A stretch of 50,267 nucleotides of DNA from a virus. A program made the translations under genes and the position numbers. Shown in pieces: positions 29,147-38,621 of the stretch. The stretch spans positions 1 through 50,267 of the IMG/VR virus record IMGVR_UViG_3300036760_000785; one strand, 5' to 3'. The number at the start of each line of letters is the position of its first letter. Position 1 is the stretch's first letter. The notes beneath the pieces are model-generated. The model saw only the letters and a program-made list of their open reading frames with translations. It was not told the origin of the DNA and made no database searches.

Positions 29147-31808
29147 TAAACCCTTCAGGCCTCGCTTGAGAAAAAGAGACGCGATAGCATGGCGAAAGGT
29201 CCTCAAGAATACTCCCAAGCAAGCCTATGAGAGGATTCAACATCCAGACCCTCTAATTGAAGTTTTGCCAGAAATTAAAACCATATCCAGGATCGCCTCT
29301 GCAATTGAAATACCCAAGGATTCGAAATCCAAGGACATCTACTTTCTAGGTTGTTATGGATTCGGAGACTGTTTCAACCAAAGACCCATAATTAAGCATC
29401 TTGCTGAATATTTCAGGACTATTTATTTGCGCACTACATTGCCCGAAGCATACTGGGATATTCCAAATATCAAGTTCGTCCGTCCTGAAAAATTGAATCT
29501 GCGAACCCAATGGAACCATTTAAATAAATCTACTTATGAGTTTGTCAATCCGCCAACAGATGCCAAAGTTCTTCATTGGCACTTGTTTCCTCCATCTGGA
29601 ATTATGAGAAAGGATAGAGTTTCGAAACAACTTGGGTTTGGCCCTGCTGATACATATCTTGAACCCGAATTAAGCGTCCAAGAACATAGCAAATTGAGGG
29701 CGGGTATAAAGAACTACGATTATCTTTTCCCAGTCAGAAAAGAATGGATTGCATCTGCCCGGGATGTTGTATCGGGACTGAATCTAAAGGGCAAGAAACT
29801 CTGCATTATAAGACCATCGACAGAGCGCAAGGAATGGCCATGTCTAAACAGAAATCCCAAATCCGAATATATCCAACTTTTGATTAATAGATACAAAGAT
29901 GAGTATTTTTTTCTGAGTATAGCAGATATAAAGGAAGGCGAGGAGTGGTTTGATGGTGAATTGAAGAATTTGGATGCAACCTTTCATCATGGAGAACTTC
30001 CGATTTCCACGATCTTTGGCCTAATTAAGATCTCGGATATGGTCATAACAGGCCCTGCCTTTTTTATGCTCGCTGCAATTGCTATAAGGACGAAATGTTT
30101 CACTATATTTGGAGGAAGGCAAAAACCAGAATGGACTATAAGTGAATGTATGGGACTTGACAATTTTGAATACGTCGCTCCGGAACCAACCTGTAATTGC
30201 CTAGATGTTACTCATAACTGCAAGAAAGACATTCCTGAAAATAGAATTATAGAGCAATTTGAAAAATTAAAGGCGAGACCAAAGAGAATGCATGAGGTAT
30301 CCATAGGTGTGCCTCCAGGTATAGGGGATACTCATTGGATCATTCTAAAAATGGAATCATTTAAAGAACGCCAGGCAATTGATTGCCTTAAATTTGTCAT
30401 TTGGGAACCATATCATTACACCTCCGAATTTTTACGGTTAATACCATTTATTGACAAGATTGAAAAAAAACCAAAGCCCAATCAATTTTCCTTCTCCTTG
30501 GCTGGGGGAACCGGGCAACCAGTCTTCAAAAATCAACAGGGACTGGATTACCTCATGGAATTCGGATCGCGCCTTGAAGCAGGTGTGAAATTGGATGACG
30601 TCCTACCCGAATATGAGACAAATTGGAATTATGAAATTAAATTATCTTCTGCCTCATGCGATTTTGCCCTGGGGATAAAACAGAAAGCTGGCGGAAAGTT
30701 ATACCTTGCCTATGCTTCCTCCTGTGGTGCAAATAAAAATTGGGCGAGGGATGATTGGACTCCAACGGACTGGATTGACCTTCTGAAAAGGATCCATGAA
30801 GAAACTGGATGCAAAATAGTTCTCATCGGGGCCACCTTTGATAGAGATTATGCTTCACTCTTGATGAAGGAGCCAGGCGCCAAGGAAATGATAATTGACC
30901 TTGTCGGAAAGACCTCCGTTGAAGAGACATTATCGTTGATACGAAGCGCCAATCTTATGATGTCTTTTTCCTGTGGCCTGGCACTTTTGGCTGCACATTT
31001 TGGAGTGCCACTTGTGAAATTTTGGCCGATAAAAGGTGTCTCAAAAAGTGGAGTATATAGAAAAGAATTCATTTATTCATGGCTTCCTCCGGGTTTCAAT
31101 GAATCTGGGAAGTATATGCCCTTTATCTATGGCGAGCCGAAGACAAAGCCAGCTACTATTTTCAAAGCCCTAAGAAGATTTTTGCTCGATACTCCTGGAC
31201 TGAGTTGGGATGCAGAAAAGGAAATCGGATATTATCCAGTCAAAAATCCTATATATGATGATGACTATTTTAAGAGGGTGCAAAAAAATGATCATAGTCC
31301 AATTGTCGATGCCTTGAATGACTTCCGGAAATTTATTGTCAACTCTTATGTAAGCAGTAATGGCAATGGAGGACTTGTCCTGGATTTCGGGGCAGGAAGT
31401 GGCATCTTTATGCGGCGGCGCGGAAATTGCCAAGGATTTGATTTTTGTGAGAAATCCAAGCAAAGGCTCAAGAGTGATGGCCTATTTTTCAACCCTTATA
31501 TTGAAAATCTTGAGAAGTTTAAGGCTATTACCTTTTTTGATTCCTTTGAGCATATCCAGGAACCAGATTTAATCCTAAGTCGGATTGGGAACCAGTATGT
31601 CTTTGTAACTCTGCCAATTTTCAAGGACAAGGAACATATCTTGAGATCAAAACATTTCAAGCCGAAAGAACATTTCTGGTATTTCACTTTTCAAGGTTTT
31701 GTCCGATATATGAATGAACGTGGTTTTGCACTTCTTTCGTCTTCAGACCAGGAGACCAAGATAGGACGGGAGGATATTATGACATTTGTTTTTAGGAGAC
31801 CCGAATGA
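29139..31808 (+). CDS. Double GT9-like glycosyltransferase fused to a methyltransferase
   Basis: An 889-residue protein. Residues 65-375 and 385-680 are two GT-B halves of heptosyltransferase (GT9) type: YFLGCYGFGDCFNQRP then MVITGPAFFMLAAIAIRT in the first, and GVPPGIGDTHW then LMMSFSCGLALLAAHFG in the second. Residues 735-889 are a SAM methyltransferase (LVLDFGAGSGIF near 746, FDSFEHIQEPDLIL). A single chain could transfer sugars and methylate or cap the product. GGAGG at 29130-29134 sets the start at ATG 29139. The stop overlaps the next neck gene (ATGA). Length is far above single-domain GT9 proteins (about 350). Confidence 0.8.
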   Translation: MVDKPFRPRLRKRDAIAWRKVLKNTPKQAYERIQHPDPLIEVLPEIKTISRIASAIEIPKDSKSKDIYFLGCYGFGDCFNQRPIIKHLAEYFRTIYLRTTLPEAYWDIPNIKFVRPEKLNLRTQWNHLNKSTYEFVNPPTDAKVLHWHLFPPSGIMRKDRVSKQLGFGPADTYLEPELSVQEHSKLRAGIKNYDYLFPVRKEWIASARDVVSGLNLKGKKLCIIRPSTERKEWPCLNRNPKSEYIQLLINRYKDEYFFLSIADIKEGEEWFDGELKNLDATFHHGELPISTIFGLIKISDMVITGPAFFMLAAIAIRTKCFTIFGGRQKPEWTISECMGLDNFEYVAPEPTCNCLDVTHNCKKDIPENRIIEQFEKLKARPKRMHEVSIGVPPGIGDTHWIILKMESFKERQAIDCLKFVIWEPYHYTSEFLRLIPFIDKIEKKPKPNQFSFSLAGGTGQPVFKNQQGLDYLMEFGSRLEAGVKLDDVLPEYETNWNYEIKLSSASCDFALGIKQKAGGKLYLAYASSCGANKNWARDDWTPTDWIDLLKRIHEETGCKIVLIGATFDRDYASLLMKEPGAKEMIIDLVGKTSVEETLSLIRSANLMMSFSCGLALLAAHFGVPLVKFWPIKGVSKSGVYRKEFIYSWLPPGFNESGKYMPFIYGEPKTKPATIFKALRRFLLDTPGLSWDAEKEIGYYPVKNPIYDDDYFKRVQKNDHSPIVDALNDFRKFIVNSYVSSNGNGGLVLDFGAGSGIFMRRRGNCQGFDFCEKSKQRLKSDGLFFNPYIENLEKFKAITFFDSFEHIQEPDLILSRIGNQYVFVTLPIFKDKEHILRSKHFKPKEHFWYFTFQGFVRYMNERGFALLSSSDQETKIGREDIMTFVFRRPE

Positions 31809-32107
31809 GTTTCGACTCACTTCTCTGTGACACTGTAGTTCTCGTGCATCTTGTGCCTCAGTCATGGGGCGAGACGACTGAAGTTTTGGAGTCTGGAGTG
31901 ATCTGCCGCATCGAGTATGGCAATAGACTTGTGAGAGACTTGACGGGTGAACTTGTGCTTAGCACAGTCCAAGGGTTTTTCAAAAAGAATGCAAATATAG
32001 ATTTCACAACCAAAGTGAGAGTCAACGGTGCTGACCATTCCATTATAAACATTCAGAAACCTTCGGGATATTCGAACATCCATCACATAGAGGTTTTTTT
32101 GAATTAG
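31805..32107 (+). CDS. Head-tail stopper-like neck protein
   Basis: A 100-residue beta-rich protein (TVVLVHLVPQ, then VLESGVICRIEYGNRLVRD) with the size and position of SPP1 gp16-like stoppers, which close the portal before tail joining. It starts in overlap with the glycosyltransferase gene and is followed by two more neck or tail-completion genes in normal order. I cannot point to a diagnostic motif, so the call is from size and synteny. Confidence 0.65.
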   Translation: MSFDSLLCDTVVLVHLVPQSWGETTEVLESGVICRIEYGNRLVRDLTGELVLSTVQGFFKKNANIDFTTKVRVNGADHSIINIQKPSGYSNIHHIEVFLN

Positions 32108-32111
32108 GAAA

Positions 32112-32495
32112 ATGGCTGTAGAATTTTCGATTGATTTCAAGAATTTTGAGATGGGATTTCTCAAGGCGACCATGACCCTATATCCGGAGGCCGCAAAGAA
32201 GGCTTTCTTCCAGGCGGGTGCGTTGCTTATCAGGGATGCGATCACGGAAATGCCGACAGTGCCAAAAAAGACAGGGCATCTTCGAAGAGAACAATTGGTA
32301 ATCCCTGCACCAGACCAGATCGGCGTATGGGCGGGATTCAATACACCTTATGCAGCAAGAGTTCACGAAGCACCAAATACATGGCAATGGTCAGAGCCAG
32401 GAAGTGGGCCAAAATTCCTTGAGTCAAAACTTATAAAAAATCGTGACAAATATCTTAAATTTGCCGCAGACAAAATGACAGAGTTAATTAAATGA
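32112..32495 (+). CDS. HK97 gp10-like neck/tail protein
   Basis: A 127-residue protein with the gp10 signature: MPTVPKKTGHLRREQLV (the KTGxLR element) then FNTPYAARVHEAP (YAxxVHE). This family sits at the head-tail junction. Helices flank the motif. It ends in ATGA-style overlap with the next gene (32492). Confidence 0.85.
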   Translation: MAVEFSIDFKNFEMGFLKATMTLYPEAAKKAFFQAGALLIRDAITEMPTVPKKTGHLRREQLVIPAPDQIGVWAGFNTPYAARVHEAPNTWQWSEPGSGPKFLESKLIKNRDKYLKFAADKMTELIK

Positions 32496-32920
32496 TAAAA
32501 GAAATTGCTACCTGGCTTGTATCGAAATGCCCGACTTTGAGTATCGATGTGAATTTCTTTGCCGGCCATCTGCCACTCAAGAGATCTGACGGGACGGATG
32601 TGCCAGATCAGTGCTGGGTTATCCTGGAGAACGTCCCAGGCGCAGTCGTACCACAGTTGCCGGATCGAGTGGACAAGTTTATCCAAATCTGGAACCGGAA
32701 CAAGACCTTTTTTACGGCAAGGGCGGATGCCTACATGATTTATGATATTATTCATGGAACGACAGGGTGGACTTTGCCGATAGTCAGTGGAGGCCCCGAA
32801 TGGTACATAGCGGTTATCGATGCAATGGCGACTCCAGCACCGGTGGAAAATCCAGATGATAAAGGCAGATTTTGTTTTTCAACGAATTTTCTTTTCCGGA
32901 TTTTGCTAAAGATTCCGTAG
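32492..32920 (+). CDS. Tail terminator/minor capsid-like protein
   Basis: A 142-residue protein. The region PDQCWVILENVPGAVVPQLP, then VDKFIQIWNRNKTF with ARADAYMIYDIIHG, is that of small phage tail-terminator or minor capsid proteins, which cap the tail tube below the neck. It immediately precedes the tail tube gene. The C-terminus is hydrophobic and ends RILLKIP, longer than expected, which may be a slight extension. Confidence 0.75.
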   Translation: MIKEIATWLVSKCPTLSIDVNFFAGHLPLKRSDGTDVPDQCWVILENVPGAVVPQLPDRVDKFIQIWNRNKTFFTARADAYMIYDIIHGTTGWTLPIVSGGPEWYIAVIDAMATPAPVENPDDKGRFCFSTNFLFRILLKIP

Positions 32921-32976
32921 AAGCGATAAGTATGGCAATGGCCATTACTTAAATAAATTTATGAAAGGAGGCTAAA

Positions 32977-33507
32977 ATGCCCCAACTTCCGATATTAGAC
33001 ATTTCTCCGTGCAGTGTAACCTGGGATTACGAAGGTACGGAGCTCAGACTGGATCCCTATCTGGGTACGGTATCTCTCAAACATGATGATTCCGTTGCAA
33101 AAGTCTATGAAGAGGCGTTCGGCGATGCCTATGTTGACGCCGTGTTATCTGGTGGAGTGGTAACGCTTGATATACCTATGACTCGCTCGACTCTTGAACA
33201 ATTAGAGAAAGTACTTCCTGGTGCTACCCTTAACGTTGGTGGTGATGTACTCACCATCAAAAACAAATGCGGTTCCGATATGTATGTTGATGCCAAAGCT
33301 ATTGCGATTAAGCCCATCAAAGACAATGTAGTTTCTACAACAAAGAGTCAGTGGACAATCATTTACAAGTGCTATCCCTACAAGGCTTTCGATCTCTCGT
33401 GGGACCGTGACAAACAGAGGGTTTTCCTGGTGAAATTCATGGTATTTCCAGTCATGGAGTCCCCGCATGTTGGTGAACTCTATCAAATCGGCGAGACCAC
33501 AGAATGA
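32977..33507 (+). CDS. Major tail tube protein
   Basis: A 176-residue beta-rich protein. It has strands with LGTVSLKHDD and DVLTIKNKCG, as in tube proteins of long-tailed phages, and a GAGGC-type leader. It begins after GAAAGGAGG at 32962-32970. Position between terminator and chaperone genes supports it as the major tail protein, although it is not closely alike in sequence to a named family from what I can see. Confidence 0.7.
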   Translation: MPQLPILDISPCSVTWDYEGTELRLDPYLGTVSLKHDDSVAKVYEEAFGDAYVDAVLSGGVVTLDIPMTRSTLEQLEKVLPGATLNVGGDVLTIKNKCGSDMYVDAKAIAIKPIKDNVVSTTKSQWTIIYKCYPYKAFDLSWDRDKQRVFLVKFMVFPVMESPHVGELYQIGETTE

Positions 33508-33887
33508 CGAACAGAATTTCAGTCAGTACAGCGAAGAGCATACATCCCGTTATTGAGGTCGAGATTGATGGTATTGTTTACAATGTTGTGCCATTTAATA
33601 AGCCGTTATTTGACAGGATGAAAGAACTAGAAGCCGTAAAAACGACTTCTGGCTATGAGGGGATTAGTGTAGTCTATGACCAACTTCAATTACTTACTGG
33701 TGCTCCCAAAGAGGTAGTTGAGAGAATTGATGCGAGGGATCTTCAGGACGTCCTGGTTTTCATTACAAATCAGATTTATCAGTTCATGCCCCAAACTACT
33801 AAGACAGCGGAGGAAGTGGAACAGGAAAAAAAGCTCACGCCGGAGGAGCAGCAAAAAAACGGACCCGAGCCTGGGGAGAGTCAATAG
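33504..33887 (+). CDS. Tail assembly chaperone, short form
   Basis: A 127-residue protein with an acidic, Gln-rich C-terminus. It plays the role of the gpG-type chaperone that coats the tape measure during tail assembly. The start overlaps the tube gene's stop (ATGA). A slippery heptamer near its end allows a longer product. Confidence 0.85.
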   Translation: MTNRISVSTAKSIHPVIEVEIDGIVYNVVPFNKPLFDRMKELEAVKTTSGYEGISVVYDQLQLLTGAPKEVVERIDARDLQDVLVFITNQIYQFMPQTTKTAEEVEQEKKLTPEEQQKNGPEPGESQ

Positions 33888-34123
33888 GTCTAATAGCATC
33901 GGCTTTCCCTGGGCTTTTCACCTATGGTACGATCCTGAATCTCGATCTGCGGGATTTCAACTTCTGGATCAATGAGGCAAAGAAGAAATTGTTGATCGAC
34001 AGAATTGAGCGGTGGTCTGCGGCAAGAATGGGGATGGCTGATAATGATATTTATTCGACTGAGATGATGAAAATGAATTGGCAATTGAAACTTATGGAAC
34101 TAGCCGATGAGAGGGGGAAATAA
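33504..34123 (+). CDS. Tail assembly chaperone, long form by -1 frameshift
   Basis: The -1 frame after the slippery site is open from 33860 to a stop at 34121-34123, adding about 87 residues (WGESIGLIASAFPGLFTYG, LRDFNFWINEA, then AARMGMADNDIY) that have no start of their own. The product of about 206 residues corresponds to gpGT-type fusions. The stop overlaps the tape measure start (TAATG). The ratio of the two forms is normally set by the shift frequency. Confidence 0.88.
33854..33860 (+). promoter_or_regulatory. Programmed -1 ribosomal frameshift site A AAA AAC
   Basis: The heptamer AAAAAAC occupies 33854-33860 in the correct phase (zero frame AAA AAC). Slippage leads into the long frame ending at 34123. 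GC-rich sequence follows (GGACCCGAGCCTGGGG), which may help by structure. Confidence 0.9.
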
Positions 34124-37100
34124 TGGCTGAAGGCGGAGCTTTTGTAGCAGGCGCAATACTCTCTAAGCTTCTGCTTGATACGAGAGGATGGAAAGAGGGG
34201 ATTGCCAGCGTAAAAAAAGACCAAGGCGAAGTCTCAACTGCATTCACCAGGGCAGCGGAAAAGGTTGGCACTTTCGGGAAAATATTAGGTGGTGCAGGAG
34301 CGGCAATCGTCGGCACGTTTGGTGCCATGATAAAGAAGAGCACTGATTATGGCGATACACTTATTAAAACATCTGAAAGAACAGGAATCGCCGTAGAAAA
34401 ATTAAGTAGTCTGAAATTATCAGCAGACAAAAGCGATACAAGCCTTGGAATGTTGGCCAAATCAATAAAATTTCTTGGTATACATATGATAGAGTCCACA
34501 CAAAAAGGGTCCGATCAGGCTGAGATGTTTAAGAAACTTGGTATAAGCGCCACTGACTCCTCTGGCAAATTAAAGAGTGCAGATGATGTGCTTATTGAGT
34601 TAGCTGATGTATTTAAGGGGATGCCTGATGGTGTAGAAAAGACAAATCTTGCAGTCAAAATGTTTGGCAAAGCTGGCATGGAAATGATTCCGATGCTGAA
34701 CCTTGGGTCAGAAGGACTAAAAGCAGACAGAGAAGAAACAGAAAGACTAGGACTTGTATGGTCAACAAGTGCCGCACAAAGTGCAAGAGACTTCAAAGAT
34801 AGGTTGACAGAACTAAAAGGAAGTCTTCAGGGTGCTACCTTCTCGATTGGCAAGGAATTGATTCCGGTTGCGACAGGCCTTGTGACAAAAATAAAGGAAG
34901 TTGTGATTCAGATAGTTGGCTGGATAAAAACACATCCAGAATTAGTGCGGACATTAGGGGAAGTTGCAATAAAAGCTGGCGGAGTAATGACGGCGGTTGG
35001 TGCATTATTATTGATTCTTCCTAAAGTTATTGCTGGATTCCAGGCAATTAAGACTGTATCTACATTGCTCATGGGTGCCATGACACCATTAGGGGTAGCA
35101 ATTATGGCGGTTGCTGCTGCTGCAATTTATGCCACAACACTCATTATGCAACTCAAGGCGGCCAAGGAGCAACTGAAGGAAGCAACAAAAAGAGCGGATG
35201 CACAAGAGGCAATCCTCAAAGAAAAGCTCGTAGAAGTAGCAAAGGCCGCTGGATTAAATGCAAGCGTAATTGATGACCTCATAAAAAAATATAATGGGAG
35301 CGTTGCAGCAGTAGCAATGGCTATCAAGCAAGGCAAGGAAGGAAAAGAACTTCAGGAAGCATCTGCCAAAGTTGGAAGAGAACATGGGGCTGCAATCGAT
35401 GAACAAAGGGAAGCGTATGAAAAAGCACATCCGAAATTGAAAGATTTTACTATGGCGATGATAAATAGTAAGGAGGTGGAAGAGAAGGCGATACAAGTTA
35501 AAAAAGAATTGGCGGAAGCCGTTAAAAAAATTTTTGATGAGATCGATCCGCTAAAAGCGATTATTAAGGATAATATCGATAAGCAAAAAACTTTAACGGA
35601 GGCTTTTCAAGCTGGAGTCATAAGTATAGGACAATATAAGACTGGTATGAAGTATCTTGAGGAAGAGATCCGATCATTTGGATCAAGTGTGGTAAACACA
35701 GCACTTCCAGCAGCCAGAAATCTCAATGATGTTATAGGTAAGGCTCCAGGAGTCATGCAAGAAGTCAACTGGACTGGATTTGCCGACGCTGGCAAAAAAT
35801 CAGCAGAGACAGTTTCATCCGCTTGGCAAGAAGTATCGACCATTATTAGCGATATGGCCAAAAAATGGGCGGATGCACTGATTGGTTTATTGGGTATTAG
35901 CTCAAGTCTCGCCTATAAGACGAAAGAGTTTAATGATACGGTCTTTAAAGATATGGAGACAGTAGCTAATGCAACTTATGATGCAATTAAGGCTCGTATT
36001 GATGAGCAACTTGCCGCAGTCAAAAAGGCTAATGAGGATGAAAGGAAAGGTATCGAGGCAAAATATAAGGCTGCAATGACGGCCGTTAGCGAATATTATG
36101 ATAAGTTAATAAAAGAAGTTAATGAACATTACGATGCTGCAACAACAAAGGCTCGTCAATATTATGATGGACTTATGGATGTGGCAAGGAAATTTTATGA
36201 CGCAGAAAGAGACAAGGCCAAAGAATATTATGATGCTCTTGCCGACGCGGAAGATAAAGCCTACGATGCGCGGGAAAAGAAAATAAGAAGGGCGGAAGAG
36301 GATGAAGATATCCGATATGCTCGAAAATATGACAGGGAAAGGGAGGCTATTCAAAACAGCACAATGTCGGATGAGGAAAAGCGGAAGGCATTACTGGCAC
36401 TTGAGATTGCATATGAGGATGCAAAGTTAGCCCGCGAGAGAAAGCGCGAGGATGAGAAAGAAAAGCGAGAAGAAGCACATGAAAAAAAGCTAGCACAAAT
36501 TCGGGAACGGGAGCGCCAGCGTGATGAGCAATTGCAAATTCAATTACAGAATAGACTTCTGCAGCTTGAAAAACAGCGAGATGCCAGACTTGAACAACTT
36601 GCGAATCAACGGGAAGCCAGGACCAGGCAACTTGAAAAACAGAGAGAAGCTAGAGAAAAGCAATTGCTGGATCAAAAGGAAGCACGAGAAACCGCAGCTG
36701 AGGCAAGGCGGGAAGCGGCAGAAAAACAGTTATTGGCAGACCTTTTGGCTGCCCAAAATGCGCACCAGACGGAACTTGACAATATTCGCAAGGCTGAAGA
36801 TGCGGCACGCAAAGCACATGCGGATGCTGAGGAGGCGCGGCAAAAGTCACTCTGGAATAAAATTAAAACAACAGTCGGCAATGCTATTGAAGATATACTG
36901 AAAATATTTGCGACAAAACTCTTTGAGAAAAACATTTTCAAGCCACTTTCTGACTGGGCATCAAAAACGATGGGTAAAGAAAAAGGCGGCGTAGAGGATA
37001 TTGTTAGTAGCTCTTGTGGAAAAATTAAAACGACCATAGGTGGTTTGGGCACAAGTATTGGTACTGTTTTTACGACTTTAGCCACAACTATCGGGACTGC

Positions 37101-37821
37101 ATTGACGACGCTGGCAACCGCAATTGCAACTGCCGCCACGACTCTTGCCGCAGCCGCTGGACCTCTCGCCATCGTCTTGGGAATTGCATTGGCAGCCTAT
37201 GCTGGATTCACGCTGATTAAAAGTCTATTTGAAAAGGCACCATCAGGTGGTGATGTTACTTACTGGCTTAAAATGATTAAGGACAATTCTCAATGTATCA
37301 AGGACGTCCTTTTCATAAATTATTGGGAATGGATAACAAAAATCCTTGCTGCCGTTGAGAAGATAAGAGATACTGTCGGTGGAACTGTAGGTAAAACATC
37401 TTCGGATATGTGGAATAAACTGGATGAAATCAAAAGCGTATTAGTCGAAAAGCTCCATGCCATTGGCGAGATCCTCCGAGATATTAGGAGCGATATTCAT
37501 AGCCTAAACCAAAAAGTTACTTTCGGGACTAGGTGGCAGACTGGATTTGAGGGAATAGTGACAAGTCCCATAACACCGCTTATAGGCGAGGTGCCAGAGT
37601 ATGTCAAGGTCACGCCGCTGGCTGGCAAAGGCGGGACTACAGGAATGGGAATAGGTACAAACAATATCTCCGTCTCTATCAATATCCAGTCTTGGGATGG
37701 TGAGGATGTCGAACGATTTTTCCGAGGCAAAGGAAAGGATATGATTCTTGATTTGTTCCGACGCAATTCTGGCGGATTCACCCGTACCACAGAATTATAT
37801 TCTTCGAGATATAGGCAATAA
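34123..37821 (+). CDS. Tail tape measure protein
   Basis: A 1,232-residue protein. The first 250 residues resemble tape-measure N-termini (GILGGAGAAI-like, then DYGDTLIKTSERTGIAVEKL). Two hydrophobic patches lie near 280-350. Residues about 600-930 form a long charged coiled coil with repeated QLEKQREARE-like units. A hydrophobic Ala/Thr stretch (LATAIATAATTLAAAAGPL) lies near 1000. Length sets tail length, about 1.5 Angstrom per residue, giving roughly 180 nm. This is the largest gene. Tape measures may also enter the envelope and assist DNA entry. Confidence 0.9.
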   Translation: MAEGGAFVAGAILSKLLLDTRGWKEGIASVKKDQGEVSTAFTRAAEKVGTFGKILGGAGAAIVGTFGAMIKKSTDYGDTLIKTSERTGIAVEKLSSLKLSADKSDTSLGMLAKSIKFLGIHMIESTQKGSDQAEMFKKLGISATDSSGKLKSADDVLIELADVFKGMPDGVEKTNLAVKMFGKAGMEMIPMLNLGSEGLKADREETERLGLVWSTSAAQSARDFKDRLTELKGSLQGATFSIGKELIPVATGLVTKIKEVVIQIVGWIKTHPELVRTLGEVAIKAGGVMTAVGALLLILPKVIAGFQAIKTVSTLLMGAMTPLGVAIMAVAAAAIYATTLIMQLKAAKEQLKEATKRADAQEAILKEKLVEVAKAAGLNASVIDDLIKKYNGSVAAVAMAIKQGKEGKELQEASAKVGREHGAAIDEQREAYEKAHPKLKDFTMAMINSKEVEEKAIQVKKELAEAVKKIFDEIDPLKAIIKDNIDKQKTLTEAFQAGVISIGQYKTGMKYLEEEIRSFGSSVVNTALPAARNLNDVIGKAPGVMQEVNWTGFADAGKKSAETVSSAWQEVSTIISDMAKKWADALIGLLGISSSLAYKTKEFNDTVFKDMETVANATYDAIKARIDEQLAAVKKANEDERKGIEAKYKAAMTAVSEYYDKLIKEVNEHYDAATTKARQYYDGLMDVARKFYDAERDKAKEYYDALADAEDKAYDAREKKIRRAEEDEDIRYARKYDREREAIQNSTMSDEEKRKALLALEIAYEDAKLARERKREDEKEKREEAHEKKLAQIRERERQRDEQLQIQLQNRLLQLEKQRDARLEQLANQREARTRQLEKQREAREKQLLDQKEARETAAEARREAAEKQLLADLLAAQNAHQTELDNIRKAEDAARKAHADAEEARQKSLWNKIKTTVGNAIEDILKIFATKLFEKNIFKPLSDWASKTMGKEKGGVEDIVSSSCGKIKTTIGGLGTSIGTVFTTLATTIGTALTTLATAIATAATTLAAAAGPLAIVLGIALAAYAGFTLIKSLFEKAPSGGDVTYWLKMIKDNSQCIKDVLFINYWEWITKILAAVEKIRDTVGGTVGKTSSDMWNKLDEIKSVLVEKLHAIGEILRDIRSDIHSLNQKVTFGTRWQTGFEGIVTSPITPLIGEVPEYVKVTPLAGKGGTTGMGIGTNNISVSINIQSWDGEDVERFFRGKGKDMILDLFRRNSGGFTRTTELYSSRYRQ

Positions 37822-37823
37822 TT

Positions 37824-38621
37824 ATGACCACTAAATTGACATACGTCACATTAATCGATGACCTGATTGGCTCGCTCGGAGCCGCAGATATCGAGTTTAT
37901 TAATGAGATTGCTGATTATCCTGGTACCAAAATCACCACAATTGAGATGGCGGATACGGCCAGGGCAACCCCGCCTACAAAACTGCGACTTAATTTCGGA
38001 GTTGACAAGTATGCTAGATTTTGGGCGATCCTAAATCATAATATTATAGATGGAGACTTATTAATTACTTCCTATAATGATGAATTTGTGACGCCAAGCG
38101 GGGAATCAATGGTCATCCCATTCCGCACAGGCGATATGAAAGGTTACGGTGCAGCACTTTCGGCAAAGCAATATTGGGAGGTTGACCCCTCGGGATGCTC
38201 GTTTGCTGATGCATTTTTTGAAATTGGCAAAGTCATTGCTGCTCCAACTGTCTATACGTTTGCCAATAATTATTCAGATTTCCAACGAGGATTGATTTAT
38301 AGAAACATCTATAATGAGACTGTCGGTGGCGTCACGTATGCACACAGAATTGCTACAAGGCGCTTCAAACTTGATATCAGCTGGAATGCATCACTCGTTT
38401 CTTCTGCCTTGTCAGAGATATTAACTTTGCTTGAACTTACAAGCGGCGGTGCATTTCCGTTTCTCTTGATCCCAGATAATTCGGAGGCTGAATTCTACTA
38501 TGTCCGTGCGGATGATACAGCTACGTGGCGGGAAAGCGCAAACCGGGCATATCTTACGGGATTGACACTTAGTGCCATAGAACTTTCACGCGGGAAAATT
38601 CAGGTTGAGACATCACCATGA
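37824..38621 (+). CDS. Distal tail protein-like
   Basis: A 265-residue beta-rich protein following the tape measure gene, the usual location of the distal tail (Dit-like) protein. Segments RFKLDISWNASLVSSALSEI and AFPFLLIPDNSEAEFYYV look like tail baseplate strands. It overlaps the next gene by ATGA. Identified mainly by position. Confidence 0.6.
   Translation: MTTKLTYVTLIDDLIGSLGAADIEFINEIADYPGTKITTIEMADTARATPPTKLRLNFGVDKYARFWAILNHNIIDGDLLITSYNDEFVTPSGESMVIPFRTGDMKGYGAALSAKQYWEVDPSGCSFADAFFEIGKVIAAPTVYTFANNYSDFQRGLIYRNIYNETVGGVTYAHRIATRRFKLDISWNASLVSSALSEILTLLELTSGGAFPFLLIPDNSEAEFYYVRADDTATWRESANRAYLTGLTLSAIELSRGKIQVETSP

Noticed and set aside
36672-37172. 166-codon minus-strand frame opposite the tape measure gene
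   Set aside because: It mirrors the Ala/Arg-rich coiled-coil coding of the plus strand and has no start context or family motif.
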